From: Mytilisepta virgata
Lineage: Eukaryota; Mollusca; Bivalvia; Mytilida; Mytilidae
Direction of reading: 5' to 3'
DNA: 64,000 bases
NCBI GenBank assembly: GCA_028015205.1
Contig: CM051519.1
Span: 87,503,539-87,567,538 of the forward strand
Part shown: positions 45,571-58,800 of the stretch, piece by piece
Position numbering within the stretch: position 1 is the stretch's first letter
Layout: the number at the start of each line of letters is the position of its first letter
The notes under the pieces: model-generated
What the model was told of the DNA's origin: nothing
The model's input: only the letters and a program-made list of their open reading frames with translations
Databases searched by the model: none
Program-made: the position numbers and the translations under genes

Positions 45571-47489
45571 GGTCTTTCCACTTTCCGTGGAAAGACCTTT
45601 TGCTTTTGTTCTGATTATTTTTTTTTTTTTTTTTTTTCTTCTGCCGTCTAGGATGTTTTTTTGTTACTTGACATATCGAAAGGATTTTTGGCCCATGATA
45701 TCGTACAGTGATTGCGATTTCACCATTGACCCTGTGTAACCGAACACTTTTTTTTATAGGAGTTATCTCCCGGCGTCCTCCTTTTCTTGTTATCGCTATA
45801 TCTCTAAAACTGTAAAAGATATCGACCCAAAATCTCTTGCAATGTCTTCAGTGTATCAGTGCGCAACTTTGTTCAATTTGGTCGGAAGGGATCTGACGAC
45901 ATTTCATAGGAGTTATTTCCCCTCAAACGACTTTCACTTTTGGTGTATCATACAAATTGTTATTTAGAGTTGAGATATCAACATGAAACTTTGTATTTAG
46001 GGTCCATGACCCCTAACAAGTAAACTGAGGTCAAGGTCAAAGGTCAAGGTCAAGTTCTAAATTTTGACTTTTGCTTGTTATCGCTTCTCCTCTGAAACGG
46101 TAAAAGATAGCTGATAAAATGTAATGGAGAAAATGTTAAGGACGTTGAGACCTAGATTTGTTACATTTGCATAAAAGTTGTATGACGTCATTTTATAGGC
46201 GTAATTGCCGTTAGAACGTTTAAATTTGCGGTTTTTCGTTTATTTCTCAACAATGGTACATGATAAAGGCATGGGGTCTTTTGTTTTGACATCAAGGATT
46301 GATAACCTTCAAATTGGCATCAAGGTCAAAGGTCAAGGTCAAGTTCTTAATTTTGACTTTTGCTTGTTATCGCTTCTCCTCTGAAACGGTAAAAGATAGC
46401 TGATAAAATGTAAAGGAGAAAATGTTAAGGACGTTGAGATCTAGCTTTGTTACATTTGAGAAAAAGTTGTATGACGTCATTTTATAGGCGTAATTGCCCC
46501 TAGAACGTTTAAATTTTCGTTTTTCGTTTATTTCTAAACAGTGGTACATGATAAAGGCATGGGGTCTTTTGTTTTAACATCAGGGATTGATAACCTTCAA
46601 ATTGGCATCAAGGTCAAAGGTCAAGGTCCAAGTTCTATTATTTGACATTTGCTTGTTATCACTACTCCTCTGAAATGGTTGTAGATAGCCAAGGAAATGT
46701 AATGGTGGAAATGTTTAGGACATTGATGCGCAACTTTGTTACATTTGAGTTAAAGTTGTATGACGTCATCTTTTGAGAGTAATTGCACCTAGAACGTTCA
46801 AACTTAAGGTTTTTCGTTTATAACTTGACAATGGTACATAATAATGGCATGGGGTCTTCTAAAATGACCTCAACGGCCAATGACCTTGAAAAATGTCACA
46901 AGGTCAAAGGTCAAGGTCATGACCTATATTACGTATTTTGCATTTTTTCACACTTTATAAGTTTTTTTTCAGATTTTTAAAGGTATTGAAAGCGTGAAAT
47001 TCAGGCACTACTTTTGATGACGTCATTTCTGGCAACGTTATTATTTCTGTAGACGTTTTTAGACGTTTTGGATATATTGGAATGTTAATTAATGTGACAA
47101 TGTTACAACCCATGAAAACGTCTAGAATTGTCAATTTATAAGGTCACATTAATGACGTTTTTGATGTTTATAGTGCAAAACAGTATAATTCATCAAACAT
47201 TTAGTTAACCAGAAATAAACATTTTTCTTAGTTATTCAAACTAGCAGTCCATATATTTTTTTAACAATTGTGAAATTACCTATCATATCAAACCAGAAGT
47301 GATATTTGTAATACGGTAAGTAGCATAATACCTCCCTTATTTCAGTACATAGAACCATATATCTTGAAATCACTGAAAGTTTAGCTATGCTCTAAAACCA
47401 ACAATTACATTTTAAACCTCATTTTTTTTTATCAACAAATCTGCAATTGAGGTGGAAAGACCTTCAATTGTTCTCTGAACAATTGGTTT
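45571..47489 (+). mobile_element. Hairpin-ended repeat family F3 with nuclear-receptor and CRE motifs
   Basis: The 5' hairpin is perfect: GGTCTTTCCAC / GTGGAAAGACC with a five-base loop (45571-45597). The 3' end has GGTGGAAAGACC (47451-47462), inverted relative to the 5' end, followed by a perfect hairpin CAATTGTTC / GAACAATTG with loop TCT (47465-47485). Between them, units of about 289 bp begin at AGGTCAAAGGTCAAGGTCA strings near 46034, 46323, 46611 and 46901. Each unit also has CTTCTCCTCTGAAACGG-like core and a perfect or near-perfect TGACGTCA. No transposase frame is seen. Same architecture as F1, F2 and F4. Confidence 0.85.
46028..47025 (+). promoter_or_regulatory. Array of AGGTCA direct repeats and TGACGTCA sites
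   Basis: Half-sites AGGTCA occur at 46028, 46034, 46041, 46047; 46323, 46330, 46336; 46611, 46618; 46901, 46908 and 46914. The pairs separated by one base have the spacing of a DR1, the classical site of RXR/HNF4/COUP-type nuclear receptors. The adjacent pairs have zero spacing. Perfect CRE palindromes TGACGTCA lie at 46183-46190, 46472-46479, 46761-46768 and 47018-47025. Motif matches are certain. Binding and effect are not shown. Confidence 0.6.
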
Positions 47490-49560
47490 TTAATTTTTTT
47501 TTTTTTTTTTTGTATTTTCGGATATTTGCCTCAGATCACCAAAACACCTTTCTTTATTTTCTGTCAAGGTGGTTCTAAGACAAAATATGCGATATGCTTT
47601 CGGAGCATGTATTGTAACGAAATGAAAATGACTTCCAAAATTTTTTCTGGAACTCCTTTTTTTCTGCTTTCTTATATTTTGTACATGGGTGGCAAATACG
47701 AAATACTGATTATAAAGGCGGAGTACTTGTTTTGATATTTTGATCATGTCAAGTACTTCTTTGTCGACTTTCTGTTCTGCATATGTGGTCTCGATAGATT
47801 TTGCTAGCTTAACTGCAAATAGTCTTGCATCAGACCCCTTGATTTGGTTCTTGTCACCGAAAGTTGTTTCCTTTAGCAAGGCATACCTTTTTCTATATCT
47901 TTAAGATGACAAGGAATTCTGTTATGATGTTCTGAACCAAATTGCAGATTTCATGACGTGGTTCAAAAGACAACATTACATCAAAATAGCTGTTATCTTT
48001 GGCCGTCTTTGATGTATCAAGTCATAAGTGCTGGATGACGCTGAATTCCATGTACAATTTTGGTTAATCTTCTTGCATTTCTATCTTTGTAAACCCAAAT
48101 GTTTCAATATTCTTACTCTTCAAGTTGTTTTTGTTCCTTTTGGAGAGTGGGGTTGGTTTACTTCTAGAATCTCTGTTGTGACTCCTGGTGTTACCACGTC
48201 TTTTCTCACATCCATTGTTGAAAGAATTGTATTGTAGCATGCATCAGTGTTGATATAATTGTCAGAGACAACACCACAAATACAACCATTCTTACATCCC
48301 CTCTGCTGGCCTCTCTCAACACGACTCGGTCCATCTCCACTGAAAATTCTTAACACATCCAATGCAGGAACACCCTTGATGAAAATTGGGTTTCTCAAAA
48401 GTTCCACATCAGCAGCTCTTTTTTGTACGAACTTCCACTTTGTCCTAGTACGTAGAGTGATGGTCTCTTTACCAAAGCCTTGATAGATATTGGTTTCTTA
48501 TCAGGATATGATTTATATTCTTCATCTGATAAGAAATTGGCTACATTGTACATTAAAGTTGTCTTAAATGAAATGTATGAGTGATTTAACAAATCTGAAT
48601 GATGATGCCACATTTTGGTATTACTTGTCCTTTCAGGGCTTTTCATTTGTTTTATTTCTCCATCCTTGTCCCCTGGGTGAGAATCTTTTGAATATTTGAT
48701 TGTAATCTAGTCAATCGTACTCCTCATCTGCACACAAGCTTTGTTAAGTCTTTCCGCATCTCGTTCTCTTATGTTTAATATATTGATTTTCATTCCCTAA
48801 ATTGAATCTTTAGTTAATTCCATGCAACCTGTTTTTGAAATTACTTGTTTGACGAGTGTTTTTGAAACAACTTTATCTCCAATGTCAATTTCATCAGATT
48901 CTATTTGATGTTTGATGTCATTTCGTATTAATGTGATGGCCGTGGTGCTGGAACCGTCGCATGAGTTTTCTGTATTAGCCTTAACCTTCTCCTTACTTAT
49001 CAGCTAACTCTGGTGTTTGGATTGAATGTATAGACATGAATTCCTTTTGATTTTGCATATTCATACACTTGTCTTTTTTTTTCAACAAATACTTTCTGAC
49101 AAGACCAGACCAGTTAACAATTTCGCCTGCCTTCTGTGATATTTCTTGAATAAATGTCTCATTGTCGAATTCATAGTGGGCAAAATTGTTATGATGTTGG
49201 ATTTTTTGTTCTGTTCCGTATTCACTCTAAGACTCATAGTTGCCAATCTTTCTCTGTCTGGGCAAATGACTTACCTGAGGAGAGATTTTGCACATCTGTT
49301 TCATTGATAAACTCTTGTATTTTTTTCTTTGTTTCCAAAACCCTCTTGTTACACTGCATTTGTCTCTACCTGGAGTAAATTTTCTTTGAGCATTTTCCCC
49401 CATAATTGGTTGCATAACATTTATAACATGATTGAATGTTTTTTCATATTGGGTTTTAGCTGACTTTGATCTGCAGTTAGGTGGAGATTTCTGCAATATT
49501 TTATTTGCAACTTCTTCACAAGATCTTTCACTTGTATATTCCCATTTTATTTACCAAATC
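47490..49560 (-). pseudogene. Decayed repeat-gene remnant of unnamed invertebrate family
   Basis: On the minus strand the trail begins near 49560 with KTQYEKTFNHVINVMQP and GRDKCSVTRGFWKQRKKYK (49227-49496). It continues through EIVNWSGLVRKYLLKK (about 49090). It then reads from about 48990 to 48395 in one frame with two stops, including HQIESDEIDIGDKVV, KMWHHHSDLLNHSYI, KTTLMYNVANFLSDEEY and VKRPSLYVLGQSGSS. A further block (48120-48407) reads DVLRIFSGDGPSR followed by ERGQQRG and several Cys. These patterns resemble a multicopy, uncharacterised protein family I remember from molluscs and corals. No catalytic domain is recognised. I assign no function. Confidence 0.5.
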
Positions 49561-50104
49561 CAATACAAATTTGTTTCAATATACAATAATGCCACCACAA
49601 GTTAATTGGTAATTCATTATATTTACCACATATAAAAATGGTCACTAGGGGAAAACTTAATTGTTTGCAAAGACGATATCCAGAACATTATTTAATAATA
49701 TACTAACTTTCATGGTTTTGTACAATAAATACAATTATATTGATAAAGGGATAATAAGTTGGTTTTTATTTAGGTAAATTCAAATTAAATCTACATCCCA
49801 TTGAGAAATGGTGAGTTTTTTTTAATATCACAACTTGCCAAACTATTGAATTTGTTTCATTTTTGTCTGTTTAACTTTTTAAGATAGTCACAAAATCTGA
49901 TTTGTAAGATTTTGGAGACCTCTGAAACTACTTGACGAACGGATTTGTAAATTGTCATGAATAATCATAGCAAACATAGTAAGCTGTCAATCCAGTGTTT
50001 TGGGGAAGGAAAGAAGGGGGGGGTGTAGTGTAATTGTTGTTAGCTGTTTTTTCCCTTGGAGCCTCTAATCTTTGACATAATATGGTGTTGATATTCCTGG
50101 TACT
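49560..50104. other. AT-rich spacer, nothing recognised
   Basis: No motif supported. A short G-run lies at 50017-50024. Confidence 0.4.
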
Positions 50105-51724
50105 TAGTTGAACATATAATGCACGAAACCACACAACACGTTACACGCACACGATTCGCACTTTACATTTTTCATAAATACCGATCGTGCGATTTCTGAA
50201 ACTTGCGATTGTAAGAAACGAATTAATTAAATTTCATGTCGGATATGAATAGCAGTGAAATTTTTAATATAATATTTGATTTCAAATAAATAAGATAAAA
50301 AGAAAGCCAGTGTAATACGATCGACATTTTTTAATGTGAAAATTTATTAAAACTTTATTGACGGAACTGTGAAATTGTTTTAAAATTCATTAAAGCTCAA
50401 TAAACCGTCTCGTTATTTTTACCTAATTAACTAAAATTGATATGATAATAATAAAGTTGTCATAAAAATAAATATTAAGCCACAACAGTTATGGCTTCTT
50501 TAAAACAAAGGACATCATGTCTTGGGGTTTATTCCCCGAGTGACTGCTGGTCTAAAAAAAAACATCTAATTAAAAAAGGGATTAAGAGGTATTCTGAAAG
50601 GAAAATGTATTTACTTGAAGAGATTTTTTTTTAATTACGAAATTTGACAGTTAAATATTTTTTTGATGACGTGAAGCACAATTCTTTCAAAAATTAAATA
50701 TAGATCGAAAACAATTCATTGATATAATAAATATTATTAATAAATTTACTGTTACATTGTTAGAAAAAGTTCAACAGATTATAAATAAATTTAATGTTCA
50801 AATATTTTACACAGAATAATTCTCAATAGCTTGGACAACGCAACTCACAAAACTCTCAGAAATTATAAAAAAAATCATAACAATGTTGTGGTTTAATCAT
50901 AATAAATTATAATATTTATATAAAACTATATACATGTATACATATTAACCTTTAATATTATATATAATATTTAAACAGAATATGTTTTGATTTAATAGAT
51001 AGATATAACTTTTTAAAGAAAAATTAATTTCCATGTATAATGAATCCAAATATATTGTAGTTTATAACGTATAATCATCTAAAAAAGCCGACTATTTTAA
51101 TTGCTTGACCAGTAGAAAAAAAATAACCATATGTAACATTCCTTACTTGCAGGTAAATCTGAGGTAGATATACAAATAAACAAACATTTGCCCTTCAGAA
51201 TACCCCTTAATCCCTTGTCTAATTAGATGTTGTTATAGTCCACTTCATATCGGGACACGTTTTGCTTACATTATAACCAAAAGAATTGCTCAAATTAAAA
51301 AAAATGACTGACGATATAAATCAAAACATGACATTTGTCAAAAAATTAAAAAGTTCGTCAGATTTCAAGAATAACTTAATATAATTTTTACAAACAAGTT
51401 AAAGTTCAAATCTATCTTTTACTTGCAAATGCACATGTAAGATCATTTAATTTAGAAAACAGTTCACTTATAATAAAATATCTTTTAAAACAAATTGATA
51501 TGATGAATTACATAAGTAATAGAAAAAAATTATAAACGCAACATTTTCAAATATTTGATACTGATTAAAGTTCGTTCTAACAATGTTTTAATTCGAGTAC
51601 GAAATATGCTATAATTTTAATTCACACGTTTTAATATTTAATGACAGGTCATACACGATTCAAATCCCACACGCAAACGTTTCGCACCTTACACGATATT
51701 TTTGGTGATTTACACGCTCAACCA
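50105..51724 (+). mobile_element. TIR family C, copy 2
   Basis: The left end is degenerate (TAGTTGAACATATAATGCAC). The right end TTACACGCTCAACCA is the exact complement of the left end of copy 1. ACACG-rich blocks occur at 50130-50165 and 51650-51700. An inner inverted repeat is clear here. CATCTAATTAAAAAAGGG and ATTAAGAGGTATTCTGAA near 50564-50600 face their complements TTCAGAATACCCCTTAATCC and CTTGTCTAATTAGATG near 51196-51230. There is no transposase frame. The uninterrupted TAATAATAAAGTTGTCATAAA near 50447 is the empty version of the LINE insertion site in copy 3. Confidence 0.8.
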
Positions 51725-51825
51725 ATTGCAAGTCTATTTATTTGTATTAAAATGTAAATATATTTCATAAATGAGTGAACATACATGTAAAACTATATTT
51801 ATTTTCTTCTAGAATATGATATTTT

Positions 51826-52840
51826 TGTGTCGCCTGCGGAACGCATGGTCGACACATAGGGATCACTATCTGTCGTCTGGCGTCGTCACACTTTTCTTCT
51901 ATCCTCAACTGCTCGTAAACCGCTCAAAGGAATTTGATGAAACTTTCTCTGTGCATTAATCTTAATGCACAGGTGTGCATATATATTTTATTTTTAAAAA
52001 ATTAAATTTTTTTTTGTAAACATTGACATTTTTGAAAAAAGGGGGGTTCAAAACTACTATCCTCAACTACTCCATAACCGCTCAAAGGAATTTGATGAAA
52101 CTTTCTCTGTGCATTAACCTTAATGCAAAGGTTTGCATATATATTTCATTTTTAGAAAACTTTAAATTTTCTTTGTAAAAATTGACATTTTTGCAAAAAA
52201 AGGGGGGGGGGCAAAACTTCTATCCTCAACTACTCTATAACCGCTCAAAGGAATTTGTTGAAACTTTCTCTGTGCATTAACCTTAATGCAAAGGTGTGCA
52301 TGTATATTTCATTTTTAGAAAATTTTAATTTTTTTTTCCTAAAAATTGACATTTTTGCAAAAAAAGGGGGAGGAAACTTCTAACCTCAACTACTCTAAAA
52401 CCGCTCTAAGGAATTTGATTAAACTTTTTCTGTGCATTAACCTTAATGCACAGGAGTGCATGTATATTTCATTTTTAGAAAATTTTAATTTTTTTTCCTA
52501 AAAATTAAACATTTTTGAAAAAAAAGGGGGGGGTAAAAAAGTCTATCCTCAACTACTCCATCACCGCTCAAAGGAATTTGATGTAACTTTCTCTGTGCAT
52601 TAACCTTAATGTACAGGTGTGCATATATATTTTATTTTTTAAAATTTAAATTTTTTTTTGTAAAAATTGACATTTTTTTTTTTTTAAAAAAAGAAGGGGT
52701 TCAAAACTTCTATCCTCAACTACTCCATAACGGCTCACAGCAATTTGATGAAACTTTCTCTGTGCATTAACTTTAATGCAAAGGTGTGCATATATTTCAT
52801 TTTTAGAAAATTTCTGAGTGAAAAAACAAAATTTTGCTTT
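51826..52840 (+). mobile_element. Hairpin-headed tandem array family F4, six units of about 160 bp
   Basis: The 5' hairpin at 51826-51856 has TGTGTCG outside and TGCG inside, loop GAA, then the complementary arms ending CGACACA. Six units follow with CCTCAACTACTC..AACCGCTC at about 51903, 52061, 52222, 52384, 52546 and 52714, a period near 160 bp. Each has TTTGATGAAACTTTCTCTGTG, a CATTAACCTTAATGCA palindromic patch, and a GGGG-run between units. No clear 3' hairpin was identified, so the copy may be truncated. A repeat period of about 160 bp is a remembered trait of bivalve pearl elements. Confidence 0.75.
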
Positions 52841-52849
52841 TCAAACATT

Positions 52850-55310
52850 TTTAGGGTGATACTTAGTTAGATTTAGACATATACGATTGTGCATTGTTAT
52901 ATAATAAGATAAATATGATTTTTGTCACAATGCTACTGTTTTTTAAAGGAAAAAAATACACACAGGGTGTCAACTGGTCCTATATCCATCTGAAAATTCC
53001 TATATTTTGAAAAATAAAATGGAAAAAAATATATTATAAAAAAAAAAGTATTAATAGTGGAATGATTCACATTGTGCATGTAGGTTGTAGTTGGTTTTGA
53101 AAACGCGTAAACTTTTAGAAAGCAGCTTGGAGTGGAATTCTGCCAGCAAAAAAGAAAGTGAACAATTTCCATTTACAATTTAGTTTGTAAAATTTAGTTT
53201 AGAACATTTTTTTTTTTTTTATAAAAATTGTGTTATTAACTTTTATTTTAAGTAAAAAGGGGGGAGGTGGAGGTCATATATTAAGAGTGAAATTTGGTAG
53301 CAATTGTCTTATATTTACCCTATATTTTCAACGTGAAAAATCCTATTTTCCTATATAGTTTTGGTGCAAAATGGCTTGAAACCCTGTACACGTTTCTAAC
53401 ATGTTATATGCTTACTTTTACTTCCATTAATTTTTATAGACATTAAGTTGATAAATTTTTTATGCCAACTTATGGTACTAGTATACAAAACCGTCGCCAT
53501 GTATCCTGCAAATTGGAAGAGCTGGTAGGAATGTGACACAGTCTACAATAGTGGTGTTTCTTAATAAAAGTGATGACCAGAAATATCCAAATCTATGAAG
53601 GGGTATAATAATTGTAAAATCTTGCAGAAGACTGCATATTTGGGGTAAATGGAAAACGAAAACCATCTGAAGTAAAGAAATGGAATTCTAATGTCATGTA
53701 GTGCAGATATCAGCGGTATTTTAAAATTAGGGGGTGGTTATTTCCAGGAGGGGATCCTTTTTTAGTAAATATGTTGTTACCATTTTAGTAAATATTTAAT
53801 TGGCGTTATTGTCATTGTAGTTACTCTTTTGGTAACAACAGGGAAAACTGGTTAAATAAAATACAAGAAACCAGATTTAGGATATGACTAAATAAAATAT
53901 TTCTTTTCCATAGAACCGAGATAACTTTTGGGGCTTCCAATAGTCAATACAATGAAATATCTGACAACTGTAATGGAAAATTCAATGGTAAGGTAACACT
54001 AATGAAACTCATGCAACTAGAACCTATTTGGTATCGTAAATTACATTTTATTTCCACATATTATGTTAAAATTAATAAATTTTTTTAATCTAATTTTGCA
54101 TATCAACATTGTTTTGTACTGTGATTTAAAATTAACACCTACGTAAAGATTTTACTGAAATGTGAAGATAAGTGATTTTGAACAAAATGGTAACACCAAG
54201 GACATACTTTTTAATGGAATTACATGGGCAAAAATATTATGTGGATGATTATATAAGCCCTGTTTATGGGAAATTGCTCCCCAAAACTTGAGACTATGTT
54301 GTTATATTATGTGTTATAAAATTAAACTTTAATTCCTTGTAATTCTAAAATTAATCCTTATGAGGTTTAATAAACCAACAAATGTGTATATTACGTTATA
54401 TTTGCGATTTAAACGTAATTCTGATGTTTAATAATATTCAAATAATCACACGTTTTAAGTCGGCAACACCATGGACACTGGCATATTTTAAATACGTTTT
54501 GAAAATAAATTGAAATTCCTGTTGCTGCACAATTGCTGTTTCATGTTTCTGAAATTCATAATGTTTCAATAAATGTAAAGTTCGTCTGATACCTTTCTGA
54601 AATTTTTTGTCTGATACCTTTCTGAAATTTTCTGTCATGAAATATAGAGATTTTTTTGAGAATGACCCATATGAATGGTGAAAAGAGTGATTGTCAAACA
54701 AATTGTTCAAAATGCAAATTTTTACTCTGTTATGTGTCAAACTTTTAATATAAAAGATGATATGGCAAATTCAGTTCAATGATTAACTGAACAAGTGATT
54801 CAGACACTGCATGATGGATAGTGGCAATAGTCAGTGCTCTTGTATTATAGGGATAAGGCAGAATCTAAAAATGACTGAAAGATCAGTCTATTTTTATAAA
54901 TACATGTAATTATGTTAAAAATAATACCTTTGAAGTAGACTAGCTTGCCCCAGTCCTCTAATTTAGGAGAACCTAGATACATGTCTAATGATTAAAACCA
55001 AGCTTGCAAGTATTATCTTTTTTTAATTATTGTGAAAATACATGATTGATGTAATAAACGAAACATTTACAAAAAACTAAAAGGCTCAATTTCTGGGGGA
55101 TTGATTGACGAAAATTCATGTCAAAGGGGGTCTTATCCTCTCTTGACCTTGTGTATTAGAGTGCAAGTAATTCTAAAGAATATGATAACCATAGTCAGAA
55201 ACCAAATATATGTTAAAGAAAAGGTGTTTTTTAAATGACAATGGAGGGAAGACAATTTCATTCGATTTTTTAAAATAATATTCACTTTATAAGAATCAAA
55301 CAGTAAATGT
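52850..55310. other. AT-rich intergenic, no supported gene
   Basis: A small direct duplication of about 25 bp (GTCTGATACCTTTCTGAAAT, at about 54581 and 54610) is the only structure noted. Open frames here lack motifs. Confidence 0.45.
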
Positions 55311-55841
55311 TTACCCATTGAACGTGTAATGTACCACATTCACACAATGCACGTTACACGTTTTATGATTACCGATCGTGCGATTTCTTAAACTTGTGAT
55401 TGTAAGATACGAACGGAAAATAATGAAACGAAATAATGAGATTTTATGCTATGAATGGGAGTGAAATATTTAATATAATTGCATTCGATTTTAAATAAAT
55501 ACGTGCGAAAAAAAAGGAAGCTGGTGTAATAAGATCGACATTCAACTTTTTTTTTATAAATACAAAATATTTATTTACATGTGCTGTTTTTTTAATATGA
55601 AATTTATTACACCTTAATAACGGATCTGTGAAGTTATATTTAAAATTCATTAAAATTCAATAAACCGTCTCATGTTATTTTTACCTAATTAACTAAAGCT
55701 TATTAACCAAAATTGACATGATAATAATAAAGTTGATGAATCTTTTATTGCATAAAGCATATACATGCTATGGCAAACATTAGCAATACAATAATGACAA
55801 TAACTGGCAGAGAACAGAGAACAACATATTATAACAAGTAT

Positions 55842-58800
55842 TCATTGAATAATATCTAACCTTAATTTCCAAGATAGTTTCAAATATTTGCATAGTTTAA
55901 TTGTGAGATTCCTATTAGATGACCTTAATAAAGTATACAGTTTTTGACGACTTGGCCATGAACAATAATATCTAGGTAAACAATGTGTTCTAAACGATCT
56001 ATAAGCTGGACAAACTAAAACAAAATGATATTCATCCTCTACAACTTTCATGTTACATATAGTACAAAATCTATTTTCTCTCAAAATATTTTGGTATCTA
56101 CCACTTTCTACATTTAATTTCAGTGTTCCACTACGTAGTTTGGTTAGCAATTGAACATTAATATGAAAATCCAGATAATTTTCATTACAAAAATCAAGTT
56201 TTATCTCTTTATATATATTCAGCTTATTACATTCATTCAAACGTGCATACCATGTTTGTAAAAACTGATCTTTTATACGCATTTTAATACACTCAAAAGA
56301 AATTATACTAGGATCTTGATTAATCCAAACATTATTGTAACCAAGATTAAATAGCAAATCCCTAACATTCGATACCCAATTAGTTTTACCATTATTTGCA
56401 TCATGATACAAAAGTGTATAAACTTCATAAGGTTTATTTGTAACAATATGAATCCAATACTTCAAAATCTTATGTTTTCTCAAAATATACAGAGGTAAAT
56501 GACCAAGTTCACCATATAAAAACGCAGTTGGAACATTTTTACCTAGTTTCAATACATATTTACAAAAACGATTAAAAACAAGATCTATATCTCTTGCACG
56601 ATGTAAACCCCATATTTCTGACGCATAGCTTAATATGGAACCCACCATACTATCGAAAAGAAACATCTTTTGATCGGTTGACACATAAAATTGTTTCAAT
56701 GACGATAAGAGTGAAGCCATTGCTCTGGAACCTTGTTGTAAAAACTTTCCATTATAATGAAGTAACATCCCGAGGTAAACGTAAGAATTTACAATCTCTA
56801 ATTCATTACAGTTGTAGAAGAAATGATTGTCTACAGGCCTCCATCCATTACGAAACACTACTACTTTGGTTTTGTCTGTATTGACCTCGATATTCCATTT
56901 ATCACAATAAATCAGTAATTTATCCAAAAGCTGTTGTAAGACATCAGGTGATTTTCCAAAAAGAACAGTGTCGTCAGCGAAGAGAATGAGGTATATCAAA
57001 AATCCATTTAACGAAACAATATCATTGTCCTCATCAATTGATAACTCATTTATCATGTCATTGATAAAAAATAGAAAAAGTAAGGGAGACATGGGTTCGC
57101 CTTGCTTCACTCCGAGTAAATTGTCGAATGAATCTGATAAAACTTCTCCAGAGCGTACACGTAAACGGACAGATGAATAGATGGATTTAACGACGAAAAC
57201 AAATTTACAACTTACTCCTTTACTCAGTAATTTATAAAATAAGATTCTCCTGTTAAGTTTATCGAAGGCCTTGCGAAAGTCCACAAAGGCACAGTATAAC
57301 TTCAGTTTATTTTGCAATAAGTGTGAAACAATGCCATGGAGTGTAAATACAGCATCTATAGTAGACCGACCTGGACGAAATCCGAATTGGTTATCCATTA
57401 ATTTTTCCTCTTCTTCAGACCATAATAACAAACGTTCAGTCAAAATACTAGTATATAACTTTGATATGATGCTTACTAATACAATTGGTCGGTAGTTATT
57501 CGGATCAGCCAAGTTACCACCTTTTGGCACAGGAATTACTATACACTCGGTCCAGTTATCCGGAAATATTCCGTTATCAAATATAAAGTTAAACAGGGTT
57601 TTAAAAATAGGAGCAAAAAATAATGGAGTCGCTGCTATCATTTCACCAATAATATCGTCAGTTCCTGAACTTTTACCGGTTTTGAGTCTCTTGATCGCCT
57701 TAATAACTTCGTCTTCAGTAATTTCACTGTCCAAGCTATCCACGTTTATATTACCAAAATCAGAATTGTTTATCAGGTTAAGCACTTCATTACAAAGTTC
57801 AGGTGGATTTGATCCTAAAATGTCCTTAAAATGATTCATCATAATATTGTTGTCAACCGAACATTTCGATCTACTCTTAGACTTTAAAGCAGACCAAAAC
57901 TTTCTAGGTTCACTTTTAGCAGTATTACAAAGTTCCAATCCTATCTTTCTTTTGAAATTGAACTGTGCTTTACGCTTTATTTGGTTGTAATTGTTTCTGG
58001 AGTTTACATATAATCTTCGGTTAATGTCCGTGGGATGACGTCCAAAAAGATTCCTAGCACTATGAAAATCAGAACGAGCGTTTTTACACTTTTCATCAAA
58101 CCATTCATTATCAGGTCTTTTAACGCAAGTCTCTTCTCGTATCAGTATCGAGCGCCCGAATACTTTAAATGCACTATCATATATAATTCGAGTCATCTCC
58201 CTTACTGCGTTGTTAAGGTGTACTTCGGAATTGATATTGTTCACCAAATTCAGTAATTCATCGCTATGAGAATTTAAAATTCGAATATAAGTTTCAGTTT
58301 TAGTATTATCCCATTTGATATATTTATGCATACGAGGCTGAGTTTTTCGTTTCATAATAGAGAAGTCTAATTCAAAAAATATTGGCATATGATCTGAGAA
58401 CTCATTCATTTCTAGTATTTCGAAATTTCGTATAATCCTAAATTCATTAGGGGGTACCAGTAGATAGTCATTCACACTTCTACCTTTTGATGTGAAAAAT
58501 GTAAAGTTACCACGTGTATCATTGCATAGTCTACCATTTGCTACTGTTAATGAAGTGTTATAGCACAATTGTAGAAGTTTCCTTCCGAACGCATTAACGG
58601 TTTTGTCCATAGAGCGCCTATTAGAAATAATGGGGGTCACAACGTGATCAAAACTACCTATAAACCTATCAAGATCATCATTTGACAATACATCAGATAA
58701 TTCACCTATGCGGCTATTTAAATCACCGCATACCAAAACAATACCTTTATCTCTATAATCATTTACAATACTTTCAATTACGTCGTGAAAATCTAATTCA

